This document shows, piece by piece, positions 1-8,433 of a DNA stretch of 64,000 nt (position 1 is its first letter; each line of letters opens with the position of its first letter). The notes under the pieces were generated by a model. It had not been told where the DNA came from, searched no databases, and saw nothing but the letters and a program-made list of their open reading frames with translations. The DNA is from Gloeocapsopsis dulcis (GTDB taxonomy: Bacteria; Cyanobacteriota; Cyanobacteriia; Cyanobacteriales; Chroococcidiopsidaceae), in assembly GCF_032163395.1 (NCBI RefSeq), contig NZ_CP119968.1, forward strand, positions 3,560,001 to 3,624,000, written 5' to 3'. The translations under genes and the position numbers were made by a program.

Positions 1-2
1 AG

Positions 3-179
3 AACCACAGGCTTAAAGCCGTAGAGGGGCTGCTAACCGGATTGCATGAGCCAGAAGCAAGCCATCTCGATTTGCTCACTGCTTTCTTACCGCCAGCAAT
101 GATTCGAGAAGCGTACCAAGAAGCGGTTCGCGATCGCTATCTTTGGCATGAGTTTGGCGATTTGAATTTGATTATTTAA
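3..179 (+). CDS. C-terminal part of an unrecognised protein
   Basis: An open frame enters from the left edge and ends at TAA 177-179, giving 58 residues that finish in DRYLWHEFGDLNLII. No start lies inside the window, so this is the 3' end of a longer gene. Composition is ordinary for a soluble protein: mixed helix, no membrane segment, with acidic and aromatic residues near the end. Codon use and a HIP1 site at 130-137 match the neighbours, so I read it as native and coding. I do not recognise the family, and the N-terminal part would be needed to name it. The next gene starts 50 bases downstream on the same strand. Confidence 0.6.
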   Translation, partial: NHRLKAVEGLLTGLHEPEASHLDLLTAFLPPAMIREAYQEAVRDRYLWHEFGDLNLII

Positions 180-229
180 CGATGCTCTCAGAAAGGTAGC
201 ATAGCTAGAAGTAGACCAGGAGAGATGGT

Positions 230-652
230 ATGGCTGCTCAAGCAATCTACGTAACAGATCTCCAGCATATCGATTGGCAAGAAATGAAATCGACATTAGC
301 AGCTGATGCCTTTGATAATGGACGAACTCCTGAACAACTGCAAGCATCGTTTGAGAATAGTTACGCTACGGTCATTGCCTATATTAATGCTCAAATTGTC
401 GGGACTGCTCGCGTGCTTTCTGACGGGGTCTGCAATGCTTACATTGTCGATGTTTGGACGCTCACTCAGTATCGTAGACGGGGAATTGCAACCGCAATGA
501 TGCAGCTGCTCTTAGCCAAACTTGAAGGACAGCACGTTTATCTGTTTACAGATGACGCAATTGAGTTTTATGAAAAGCTTGGCTTTGAAGCTCAACCGAC
601 TGGACTTGGAACAGTAGTCGGGCAATGGTTAGGCAACAACAGTGACAGATAG
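230..652 (+). CDS. GNAT family N-acetyltransferase
   Basis: This 140-residue protein has the length and layout of a single-domain GNAT acetyltransferase, which transfers acetyl from acetyl-CoA to an amine. The acetyl-CoA pyrophosphate loop is visible as RRRGIATAMM around residues 83-92, after the beta strand AYIVDVWTL. The C-terminal FTDDAIEFYEKLGFE is the usual alpha4-beta6 segment, with the Tyr that often acts as general acid. A GGAGA-like ribosome site (218-224) precedes ATG 230 at good spacing. The acceptor substrate cannot be told from sequence; closest in style are small GNATs of unknown target. It appears to be a stand-alone gene, and a leader of about 190 bases separates it from the next operon. 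Confidence 0.88.
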   Translation: MAAQAIYVTDLQHIDWQEMKSTLAADAFDNGRTPEQLQASFENSYATVIAYINAQIVGTARVLSDGVCNAYIVDVWTLTQYRRRGIATAMMQLLLAKLEGQHVYLFTDDAIEFYEKLGFEAQPTGLGTVVGQWLGNNSDR

Positions 653-841
653 GTTTTGATCAAATCTCGCATCACCTGATCAACAAAATATGAAATTATC
701 TTTGACAATGCCTAATTCCTTTTGTATAGAAATGGTAGTAAGTATCCATATTAGTTGATCGAGGTTTTCCCGTTCAGTTCCAATTTCTAGCTTCACAAGC
801 CTGACTGATCGCAGCTTTAGGATAGGAAATTTCTATTTTTT

Positions 842-2506
842 ATGGCAAAACCTATTATTCTTACCGTGGACGACGATCCGGAAGTTTTACAAGCAGTGGC
901 GCGAGACTTACGGCAACAATATGGTTCTCGCTTTCGCATTGTTCGGGCAGATTCTGGACAAAGCGCGATCGAGGCAACTCAACAACTGAAACTCCGCAAT
1001 GAAGCTGTTGCGTTATTTCTAGTCGATCAACGAATGCCACGTATGAGTGGAGTCGAGTTTCTAGAGCAAGCGTTACCAATTTTTCCGACAGCCAAGCGCG
1101 CCTTGCTCACGGCTTATGCAGATACGGATGCAGCAATTCGTGCCATTAACAGTACGCAAATTGATTATTACTTACTCAAACCGTGGGACCCGCCTGAAGA
1201 GCGCTTGTATCCAGTTCTCGATGATTTACTTGAAGATTGGCTAGCATCGTTTCGCCCGCCGTTTGAGGGAATTCGGGTTGTGGGTAATCGTTGGTCGCCG
1301 CAGTCTCATCAGGTAAAAGACTTTTTAGCACGCAATCAAATTCCGTATCAGTGGCTAGATATTGAATTAGAACCCGAAGCCAGTAAGCTGGTTGAATATG
1401 CTGAGACGAATGATCAACAACAATTACCACTCGTCCTGTTTCCTGATGGCTCGCGCTTGATTCGACCGTCTAAGCTTGAAATCGCAGAACGGATTGGGTT
1501 GAAAACTCAGGCAGAACGTCCGTTTTATGATTTGGTAATCGTGGGCGGAGGTCCGGCGGGGCTGGCAGCTGCCGTGTATGGTGCGTCAGAAGGACTAACT
1601 ACAGTAATGATCGAGCGTGAAGCACCAGGCGGACAAGCGGGATCGAGTTCGCGGATTGAGAACTATCTCGGTTTTCCCGTCGGCTTAAGTGGGGGAGATC
1701 TAGCCCGCCGTGCCGTGACCCAAGCGCGGCGATTTGGGGTCGAGATTCTCAGCCCGCAAGAAGTGACCCGCGTGCGCGTTGAAGATCCGTATCGGATTGT
1801 CACTTTGACGGATGGTAGTGATATTAGCTGTCATGTATTGCTGGTAGCAACGGGAGTCTCTTACCGTCGGTTGATGGTGCCAGGGATGGAGCAGCTTTCT
1901 GGGGCAGGAGTATATTATGGCGCAGCGCAGACAGAAGCGATCGCATGTGCTGGTGAAGATATTTACGTCATCGGTGGAGCTAATTCTGCTGGACAAGCGG
2001 CAATGTATTTCTCGAAATATGCTCGGCGTGTCGTGATGTTAGTACGCGGCGAATCACTAATCACAAGTATGTCGCAGTATTTGATCGATCAAATCAAGCT
2101 CACGGACAATATTGAAGTCCGAACTAGCTCACAGGTAGTTGAAGTCAAAGGCGACACGCAACTTAAAGCGTTGACGATCGAGGATGTCAAAACGGGAATG
2201 CGTGAAACCGTTGATGCGACTTCACTGTTTATTTTTATTGGTGCGAGTCCGCGAACGGATTGGTTAGATGGCGTGGTGGAACGCGATCGCAATGGTTTTA
2301 TTCTCACCGGACCAGACGTGATGCATAACAACAAACGACCGCGTGGCTGGATACTCGACCGCGATCCGTTTTTACTCGAAACGAATGTGCCTGGAATTTT
2401 TGCCGCTGGAGATGTGCGGTATGGATCGGTGAAGCGTGTGGCATCTGGCGTAGGCGAAGGCGCGATCGCGGTTCAGTTTATTCATCGCTATCTCAGTAAG
2501 GTGTGA
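842..2506 (+). CDS. Response regulator fused to thioredoxin-reductase-like flavoprotein
   Basis: This is a 554-residue three-part protein. Residues 1-130 form a receiver domain with acidic pocket D10-D12, phospho-acceptor D62 (VDQRMPRMSG), T90 and K113. Residues 140-225 resemble a glutaredoxin fold, but WSPQ replaces the CxxC. Residues 228-554 form an FAD/NAD(P)H oxidoreductase of the thioredoxin reductase family, with the FAD loop VGGGPAG (234-240), the NAD(P) loop GGANSAG (378-384) and the FAD motif GIFAAGDVR near the end. The CATC redox pair expected just before the NAD(P) loop is absent: the stretch reads YYGAAQTEAIACAG. It therefore probably oxidises NAD(P)H without a disulfide relay. 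It heads a likely operon with two histidine kinases, the probable phosphodonors. The start follows a weak AGGA at 822-825. Confidence 0.9.
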   Translation: MAKPIILTVDDDPEVLQAVARDLRQQYGSRFRIVRADSGQSAIEATQQLKLRNEAVALFLVDQRMPRMSGVEFLEQALPIFPTAKRALLTAYADTDAAIRAINSTQIDYYLLKPWDPPEERLYPVLDDLLEDWLASFRPPFEGIRVVGNRWSPQSHQVKDFLARNQIPYQWLDIELEPEASKLVEYAETNDQQQLPLVLFPDGSRLIRPSKLEIAERIGLKTQAERPFYDLVIVGGGPAGLAAAVYGASEGLTTVMIEREAPGGQAGSSSRIENYLGFPVGLSGGDLARRAVTQARRFGVEILSPQEVTRVRVEDPYRIVTLTDGSDISCHVLLVATGVSYRRLMVPGMEQLSGAGVYYGAAQTEAIACAGEDIYVIGGANSAGQAAMYFSKYARRVVMLVRGESLITSMSQYLIDQIKLTDNIEVRTSSQVVEVKGDTQLKALTIEDVKTGMRETVDATSLFIFIGASPRTDWLDGVVERDRNGFILTGPDVMHNNKRPRGWILDRDPFLLETNVPGIFAAGDVRYGSVKRVASGVGEGAIAVQFIHRYLSKV

Positions 2507-2552
2507 TCGCATTCGAGCATTGTTCGCGTTTCATTTTTTATGCAGGATCAGG

Positions 2553-3956
2553 ATGGCTAACCTCAAACAAACCTTGCAGCAGATTCCCCTATTTTCAGCC
2601 TTGGACGACGAGCAGATTCAGTGGTTAGTAAAACAAGGCAGCGAAATCACTTTGCCAGCAGGAACGCAAATTGCTAAACAAGGCGATCCAGCAGATGGAT
2701 TTTACATCATTCTCGATGGCACAACGAAATGGACGCGCACCGTGAATGGGCAATCAGTTCATGCAGTGACGCTAGGTGCAGGTGAAGTCTTTGCCGAATT
2801 AATTCTATTACTCGATGAACCGTATCCAACGACTGGATATACCTTGACTGAGGTACGCGTCTATAAGCTGTCACCAGAAACATTCTGGGAACTGATGCAG
2901 CGTGCACCAACAACCGAGCGGCAAATTCTCAAAATCGCCGCGCAACGGTCTCAGATTCATCAATCGGTAACGCAACAACAGGCAAAGCTCATTTCACTTG
3001 GAACTTTAGCCGCAGGACTCGCCCACGAACTGAATAATCCAGCTGCAGCAGGTAGCCGCGCCGCGCAGCAATTGCGCGATACATTCTCAGATATTCAAGC
3101 TCGGTTACTGACGATGTGCCAAGATTTGCCTGATGCCCAACGGCAATTACTCATCAGTTTGTACAAATCTGCTGTCACAGATCTAGTCAATACTCGTCCT
3201 CTCGATCCATTAGTACAGAGCGATCGCGAAGATGAACTCACAGATTGGCTGGATGACCATGCTATTCAAAACGGCTGGAAATTATCACCTACACTCGTCT
3301 CGGCGGGAATTGACACTGAGAAATTAGATGCGATCGCAGACCAGTTGACGCCAACCGCATTGCAGAGTGCAATTCATTGGTTGACGGAATCGTTAACACT
3401 AGCAGGATTAGTTCACACCGTAGAGCAAAGCACAACCAGAATTTCGCATCTCGTGAAAGCGATTAAATCATATTCTTATATGGATCAAGCACCATTACAA
3501 GAAATTGATTTGCACGAAGGGTTAGAAGATACGCTGACGATTTTGAATCACAAGTTGAAATATGGCATCACAATCGAGCGACAATACGATGCAAACCTAC
3601 CAAAAATTTGTGCTTATGGCAGCGAACTCAATCAAGTTTGGACAAACCTAATTGATAATGCTGCGGATGCCATGAATGGCAATGGAAAACTCATGATTCG
3701 GACAACACAAATGAATCAGCACGTGCAAGTTGAAATCACCGATACTGGCACTGGAATTCCAAAAACAGTACGATCGCGCATTTTTGAACCGTTTTTTACT
3801 ACGAAAGGGGTGGGACAAGGAACCGGACTCGGCTTAGATATTGCCCGTCGCATCGTTGTCGATCGCCACCATGGCGAAATTTGGGTAACTTCTGAACCTG
3901 GAAACACCTGCTTTCACGTTTGTTTACCCATTTCCCAACTAAAATCACAATGCTGA
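2553..3956 (+). CDS. Cyclic-nucleotide-domain histidine kinase (first copy)
   Basis: The protein has 467 residues from ATG 2553, which has CAGGA six bases upstream. An in-frame TTG at 2520 would add 11 residues but lacks a ribosome site. Residues 1-125 form a CAP_ED (cNMP-binding-like) domain containing GDPADGFYIILDG. A helical stretch follows, then the H-box LAHELNNPAAAG with presumed phospho-acceptor His158. The C-terminal HATPase domain has N-box ELNQVWTNLIDNAADAM, G1 DTGTGIP, F-box FEPFFTTK and G2 GQGTGLGL. There is no membrane segment, so it is a soluble sensor. It lies 46 bases after the fused response regulator and overlaps the next kinase by 7 bases, which suggests one operon and one signalling module. 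The ligand of the CAP_ED domain is unknown. Confidence 0.92.
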   Translation: MANLKQTLQQIPLFSALDDEQIQWLVKQGSEITLPAGTQIAKQGDPADGFYIILDGTTKWTRTVNGQSVHAVTLGAGEVFAELILLLDEPYPTTGYTLTEVRVYKLSPETFWELMQRAPTTERQILKIAAQRSQIHQSVTQQQAKLISLGTLAAGLAHELNNPAAAGSRAAQQLRDTFSDIQARLLTMCQDLPDAQRQLLISLYKSAVTDLVNTRPLDPLVQSDREDELTDWLDDHAIQNGWKLSPTLVSAGIDTEKLDAIADQLTPTALQSAIHWLTESLTLAGLVHTVEQSTTRISHLVKAIKSYSYMDQAPLQEIDLHEGLEDTLTILNHKLKYGITIERQYDANLPKICAYGSELNQVWTNLIDNAADAMNGNGKLMIRTTQMNQHVQVEITDTGTGIPKTVRSRIFEPFFTTKGVGQGTGLGLDIARRIVVDRHHGEIWVTSEPGNTCFHVCLPISQLKSQC

Positions 3957-5368
3957 CGATTGATATTCTCCGCCAAGTTCCCCTATTTGTCGATCTGCCA
4001 GAAACTCGTTTGCAGTGGTTGATCGATCAAGGCATTGAAGTTCATCTGCAACCAGGCGAGATTCACCGCCATGAAGGCGATCCGGCCGATCGCGTGTTTG
4101 TTCTAATTGAAGGCGAGGTGCGTGTTACCCAAACCGTAGGCAACCAAGAAATTGTGCTAGTCACATATCTGCCCAAAACGCTGTTTGGTGAATTGCCCGT
4201 GTTGTTGGGTCAAGAATCGCTCTGGGCATCTGGTCGAGCCATCACGAAGTGTCGAATTCTCGAACTCCCAAATCAAGCATTTTGGGAATTGTTATCGAGT
4301 TGTCCGTGTGTGATGAAAATGATTCTTCACACAATGGCAGAGCGCGTTCAAGAAGTACAAGTGATTTCGCAACAGCGAGAAAAACTAGTAGCATTAGGAA
4401 CGCTCGCCGCTGGACTCGCCCATGAATTAAATAACCCCGCTTCTGCTTGTCGTCGGGCTGTGGGACAGTTACGCTCAAACCTGCAAACCACTCAATTACT
4501 TGCCCAAACGCTACATCAGCAATCCTTCACACCAACACAATACGACTTTCTCACAAAATTGCAGCAAAGCGCGATCAAACAGGCAAAAACGAGTCAAAAT
4601 CTGACTCCGTTAGAACAGAGCGATCGCGAAGAGGAAGTCACAGACTGGCTAGAAAATCACAACGTTTCCCATAGCTGGCATCTTGCACCTACGATTGTGG
4701 CTGCTGGTTTTGATATCGCTTGGCTCGAATCAATCGCAGCAAATTTGAGTACTAAAATGCTCGATGATGTTCTGACGTGGATTACGGCAACGCTGAGTGA
4801 AGCTCGACTGTTAGATGATATTGATCGCAGTACGAGCCGCATTTCAACCCTAGTCGAAGCCGTCAAAGATTATTCCTACTTAGATCAAGCCCCGATTCAA
4901 GAAGTTGATGTTCATGATGCCTTAAACAGTACGCTGACCATGTTAAGTCCTAAACTGCATGATATTCAGGTGGTGCGCGACTTTGATTGTGATTTACCAC
5001 GAATTAGTGCCTATGGCAGCGAACTAAACCAAGTCTGGACGAACCTGATCGATAACGCGATCGACAGCCTCATCGAACGTCGGGAATATGAGCCAAATTT
5101 TACTCCGACGCTGTTGATTCAGACACGATGTGAAGGTGATGCGATCGCTGTTGAAATTGTCGATAACGGCATGGGCATTCCCGAGGAGGTGCGATCGCAT
5201 CTTTTTGAGCCATTCTTTACCACCAAAGGCGTGAGTCAAGGAACGGGGCTTGGATTACATATTGCTTATCGTGTACTGACTAGCCATCAAGGAGATATTC
5301 AAGTGTATTCTCGACCCGATGAAACGCGATTTCAAGTGCGCTTGCCACTCACTCAGTTAGCACAATAA
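3950..5368 (+). CDS. Cyclic-nucleotide-domain histidine kinase (second copy)
   Basis: This 472-residue paralogue of the preceding gene has the same layout: CAP_ED domain (with GDPADRVFVLIEGEVRV), H-box LAHELNNPASAC, N-box ELNQVWTNLIDNAIDSL, G1 DNGMGIP, F-box FEPFFTTK and G2 SQGTGLGL. ATG 3950 overlaps the upstream stop (ATGCTGA), there is no Shine-Dalgarno, and translational coupling is likely. A further GTG/TTG start upstream would run deeper into the previous gene and was not chosen. Shared middle-region phrases such as QSDREEEVTDWLE show that the pair arose by tandem duplication. Two similar but diverged input domains feeding one regulator suggest detection of two signals. It is the last gene of the operon. 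Confidence 0.92.
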   Translation: MLTIDILRQVPLFVDLPETRLQWLIDQGIEVHLQPGEIHRHEGDPADRVFVLIEGEVRVTQTVGNQEIVLVTYLPKTLFGELPVLLGQESLWASGRAITKCRILELPNQAFWELLSSCPCVMKMILHTMAERVQEVQVISQQREKLVALGTLAAGLAHELNNPASACRRAVGQLRSNLQTTQLLAQTLHQQSFTPTQYDFLTKLQQSAIKQAKTSQNLTPLEQSDREEEVTDWLENHNVSHSWHLAPTIVAAGFDIAWLESIAANLSTKMLDDVLTWITATLSEARLLDDIDRSTSRISTLVEAVKDYSYLDQAPIQEVDVHDALNSTLTMLSPKLHDIQVVRDFDCDLPRISAYGSELNQVWTNLIDNAIDSLIERREYEPNFTPTLLIQTRCEGDAIAVEIVDNGMGIPEEVRSHLFEPFFTTKGVSQGTGLGLHIAYRVLTSHQGDIQVYSRPDETRFQVRLPLTQLAQ

Positions 5369-5376
5369 GGGCTGTT

Positions 5377-5580
5377 TTGCAATCGGTACTAATAGGAACC
5401 TCCAAAGGAAACATTTTAGGTCAAGTGAAACCCAATCAGATCGCCTTAGCTTGGTTGTTGCACCGTGCGCCTAACATTGTGCTGATTCCAGGAACAACGA
5501 CGATTGCTCATCTAGAAGAAAACGTTGCAGCCACCTCAATTAAATTTACAACTGACGAACTTGAGTTGCTTAATATTTGA
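5377..5580 (+). pseudogene. Aldo/keto reductase C-terminal remnant
   Basis: This open stretch contains QIALAWLLHRAPNIVLIPGT and later HLEENVAA, which is the end of the TIM barrel of aldo/keto reductases, where the PGT segment binds NADPH phosphate. Intact members have about 280-330 residues; here only about 60 remain, starting right after the kinase stop. The Asp-Tyr-Lys-His catalytic part is gone. I read it as the 3' relic of a deleted gene, not a functional small protein. Confidence 0.8.
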
Positions 5581-5630
5581 CTAATCGTTCCAAAATTGTT
5601 ATAACAGTTCTAGGAGGGTAATTAAAGTCG

Positions 5631-6206
5631 ATGGCGCGCAAGAAAGAGTTTGACCGAGATGAGGTGCTAGAAAAGGCAATGGAAACTTTCTGGTGCCAAG
5701 GATATGAAGCAACATCAGTCCAAGACTTGGTTGAACAAATGGGAATTAATCGAGGGAGTCTTTACGATACCTTTGGTGATAAACGCGCCCTATTTCTCGC
5801 GGCGATCGCGCATTACAATGAAACAGCTTTTGCGGAGGCGATCGCTCAACTAGAAGCGCCAGGTGCATCCAAGCAAGCAATTGTGGATTACTTTCAAAAC
5901 TTCATTGAGTGTGCCACAAGTGACAAACAACGGCGTGGTTGCTTGATGACTAATTCAGCAGTAGAGTTAGCACCACATGACCAAAATACTGCAAGTTGCA
6001 TTACTACCCATCTTCAGCGGCTAGAAAATGCTTTCTATCATGTCTTAGTTAACGCAAGTGAGAAAGGTGAAATTAGTTCTAGACAAGATCTTCGAGCTTT
6101 AGCGCGTTTCCTCACCTGTGTTCTACAAGGCTTACACGTCATGTGTAAAGTCAAGCCTTCTGCCTTGCAAGACATCACAGATGTAGTCATTGCTGTTTTA
6201 GAGTAA
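5631..6206 (+). CDS. TetR/AcrR family transcriptional regulator
   Basis: This 191-residue protein has an N-terminal TetR helix-turn-helix: residues about 9-55 include ATSVQDLVEQMGINRGSLYD followed by FGDKRALF. The C-terminal helical ligand/dimer domain contains QRRGCLMTNSAVELAP, typical of the AcrR-like group that often controls a neighbouring oxidoreductase or efflux gene. A strong TAGGAGGG lies at 5611-5618, though 13 bases from ATG. The gene it once controlled may be the lost aldo/keto reductase upstream, or the thioredoxin 63 bases downstream on the same strand. Such regulators usually repress. The inducer is unknown. Confidence 0.9.
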   Translation: MARKKEFDRDEVLEKAMETFWCQGYEATSVQDLVEQMGINRGSLYDTFGDKRALFLAAIAHYNETAFAEAIAQLEAPGASKQAIVDYFQNFIECATSDKQRRGCLMTNSAVELAPHDQNTASCITTHLQRLENAFYHVLVNASEKGEISSRQDLRALARFLTCVLQGLHVMCKVKPSALQDITDVVIAVLE

Positions 6207-6269
6207 AGTAGCTGTTTTTTTCAGCAAAACTGGAACGTTCATTCAAAAAAACAAGGAGATATCAACCTT

Positions 6270-6617
6270 ATGGCAGATAATACCAAATACATCACACTTA
6301 CAAACGACAACTTTCAGCACGAAGTGCTAGAGAGTACAATGCCAGTTCTAGTAGACTTTTGGGCACCTTGGTGTGGACCTTGCCGTATGATAGACCCGAT
6401 TATTAGAGAAGCTGCAACTGATTTTGCGGGTATAGCCAAAGTCGGTAAATTAAACATCGACGATTATCCAGAGCTTGCTACAGAGTACAACATCAATGCA
6501 ATTCCTACACTAGTATTTTTCCAGAAAGGGCAAGTTGTAGACCAGATTGCGGGTGCCGTGCCAAAACAAGCGATCGCCCAGCGACTCAATACTTTATCTG
6601 CGCTAGAAGCTGTCTAA
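6270..6617 (+). CDS. trxA: Thioredoxin
   Basis: This 115-residue single-domain thioredoxin has the classic active site WCGPC, with Cys35 and Cys38, the buried Asp in VDFWAPW, and the cis-Pro in NAIPTLVFF. It reduces protein disulfides in the cytosol using electrons from ferredoxin- or NADPH-thioredoxin reductase. Start ATG 6270 has AAGGAGAT nine bases upstream. It is shortly preceded by a TetR regulator, so it may be regulated or induced rather than the essential housekeeping thioredoxin. A stem-loop follows the stop. The assignment is clear; the subtype (m-type or other) is not decided from sequence. Confidence 0.95.
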   Translation: MADNTKYITLTNDNFQHEVLESTMPVLVDFWAPWCGPCRMIDPIIREAATDFAGIAKVGKLNIDDYPELATEYNINAIPTLVFFQKGQVVDQIAGAVPKQAIAQRLNTLSALEAV

Positions 6618-6629
6618 ATGAATTATTTA

Positions 6630-6663
6630 AAGGGATGGGAAATTATTCTCATCCCTTACTTTA
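6630..6663 (+). terminator. Stem-loop after thioredoxin gene
   Basis: AAGGGATG (6630-6637) pairs with CATCCCTT (6650-6657) and is followed by the T-rich ACTTTAAT. The stem is perfect over eight pairs but the U tract is weak, so termination may be partial. Confidence 0.55.
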
Positions 6664-6755
6664 ATAGACATCTTGCATGGATGCTTGGCGAATGAATCAA
6701 AACTTAAAACTTTGCTTGGGTAGCCTCGACTTTAGTCGAAGGGCATCTGCAATTT

Positions 6756-6884
6756 ATGGGTGACTCTAACATCATTGAAGTTTACATCCGCTATTTGCGT
6801 CTCAAGCTAGAAGCCAACAAAGAACCGCACCTGATTCAAACTGTGCGTAGTGTTGGTTATGTGTTGCGAGAGAGGAGTGATTAG
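6756..6884 (+). pseudogene. OmpR/PhoB-type response regulator, C-terminal remnant
   Basis: From ATG 6756 the frame reads [19 protein letters not shown], continues with [15 protein letters not shown], and stops at TAG 6882. This is the recognition helix and terminal beta hairpin (the wing, RSVGYVLR) of an OmpR/PhoB winged helix. The receiver domain and first half of the DNA-binding domain are missing, so only about 42 of some 230 residues survive. It has no ribosome site and is best called a relic. The DNA upstream (6664-6755) shows nothing I can assign. Confidence 0.8.
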
Positions 6885-6953
6885 TGACTAATTTATATTT
6901 CCTACAGCGGTAGAGCGTGCAATAATAATCCAGCTGTTGTGCGATCGCCATTC

Positions 6954-7976
6954 ATGGTTTCATCTTCTGATATTGATCTTGTTGCTGCCCTAGAGGAACA
7001 GACAAACCTTAACTTTCAACTCCCCGATCCTGAAGATGAACAAATTCCTGAGATGGAATTTCAACGCCAGGTAGATACCGCATGGCAAGTATGCGATCGC
7101 TTTGATTTGCAGACAGAAATTTGGCGGGGACGTATTTTACGTGCAGTCCGCGATCGCGAGAAGAAATACGGTGATGCGCGCGGAAGTGGCTTTCTCAAGT
7201 GGTTACAAGAACGCGAGATCAGCAAAAGCCAAGCTTATTCAATGATTCAGCTAGCGAATAGTGCAGATACACTTATGGAGCAAGGACAACTCGATCCTGA
7301 TACCGTACGCTGCTTTAGTAAACGGGCGTTTATTGAAACTGCCAAAGCCGAACCCGAAATTCAGCAATTGATTACTGATGCAGCGAGAAAAGGCGATCGC
7401 ATTACGCGGCGAGAAGTCCGTCAGCTATCGGATGAATTTACAGCAATGTCGTCCGATTTACTCCCCGATACCGTTAAAGCCAAAGCCGCAGATAATTCGC
7501 TTCCTAGCCGCTATCTTGCCCCACTGGTGCGAGAAATGGAGAAATTACCAGAGTCGCATCAAACTGTGTTTCGCGAGGAGGTTGCGGCAAATCCTGACGT
7601 CGATACACTCAAGCAAGTCACATCTGAAGCGCGTTATCTCGCAAAGTATCTCGATGCAGCGACTAATGTCCAAGCACTTGATGAGGAATCAGTAGACTTA
7701 GAAAGAGCGCTAGAAGAAGCGTTAAGGCTAGGCTGCATCAACGTTGCTGCGGATCTTGTCAATCAAGCATCACAGTTAGAGCAAACAATTGCTAAACTTT
7801 ACAACACTTGGAAAAAGATCGGTAGCTTAGCCGATCGCTTGTATGTTGATACCGGAGCAAGTACGCCAAATTTGCGATCGCTCTTAAGTTGCTTAGAACA
7901 ACTTGGTGGTGAAGTCGTTGAAGTGCAACTTGGTAGTGGAGAACGTACCATTCGCCTGCAAATTCAAGAAGAATAA
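6954..7976 (+). CDS. Conserved hypothetical protein with DUF3102-like helical region
   Basis: The protein has 340 residues from ATG 6954; a GTG at 6939 would add five, and neither has a good ribosome site. It is soluble, strongly acidic and mostly helical. The middle reads SGFLKWLQEREISKSQAYSM followed by IQLANSAD, similar to the helix-turn-helix-like part of phage/plasmid DUF3102 or ParB-type proteins. The C-terminal third (LNV-type helices, then GSGERTIRLQIQEE) could form a small beta tail. Three HIP1 sites inside and normal codon use argue for a native gene. No enzymatic motif is visible. A DNA-binding or scaffold role is only a guess. It stands alone, flanked by gene relics. Confidence 0.7.
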   Translation: MVSSSDIDLVAALEEQTNLNFQLPDPEDEQIPEMEFQRQVDTAWQVCDRFDLQTEIWRGRILRAVRDREKKYGDARGSGFLKWLQEREISKSQAYSMIQLANSADTLMEQGQLDPDTVRCFSKRAFIETAKAEPEIQQLITDAARKGDRITRREVRQLSDEFTAMSSDLLPDTVKAKAADNSLPSRYLAPLVREMEKLPESHQTVFREEVAANPDVDTLKQVTSEARYLAKYLDAATNVQALDEESVDLERALEEALRLGCINVAADLVNQASQLEQTIAKLYNTWKKIGSLADRLYVDTGASTPNLRSLLSCLEQLGGEVVEVQLGSGERTIRLQIQEE

Positions 7977-8011
7977 TATTCTCTCCCTTACCCCGTTCCA
8001 CCGCTGCATCT

Positions 8012-8134
8012 TCAATATGAATCCAGGACCACACACCCTGTCCATCTCCTCCAAGAGAGAATCAGTCGTTTAACTCGATCGCGAATTTGCAGGTAAATCG
8101 GTTGTGTGATTTGGCGGTCTAGCGGAATTTTCAT
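8012..8134 (-). pseudogene. GntR/MocR-type regulator, N-terminal remnant
   Basis: On the minus strand ATG 8134 begins MKIPLDRQITQPIYLQIRDR then VKRLIL, the exact style of the first helix of GntR-family HTH domains, especially MocR-type regulators. After about 26 residues the similarity stops and the frame ends at TGA 8012. The rest of the HTH and any aminotransferase-like domain are lost. It is a relic of a gene once transcribed leftwards. Confidence 0.7.
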
Positions 8135-8433
8135 ACCGTTTTTTGAAGACATTTGATGAAAAGCTCAGTCAAAGCTATTCATTGCAGGTGTACTGCTCAT
8201 TCATAGTGTGCTAGTACTATACGCAATTCTTGCGAGCATGTCTCGGTACAGTTGCGGGAAATTCGACTAGACCAGTTGAGGAATTTGATTGCTGTACTAG
8301 CTAAAGTGAGCAAATGTGTACCTCCTCAAACAACCATTGAAGTGGCAAGGTAAAGGAATTCTATTCATTAAATTTGTTGACCATTGCGTTGATCGCCAAG
8401 GATGAAGCCAATCTACTAATTTTGAATAATCCT
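8135..8433. other. Gap between relics, no gene seen
   Basis: These 299 bases between the MocR relic and the aminotransferase relic hold no open frame with a recognisable start or family. A plus-strand frame at about 8256-8356 (QLREIRLDQLRNLIAVL) looks protein-like but has no start and no family I know; it may be another gene scrap. Confidence 0.4.
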
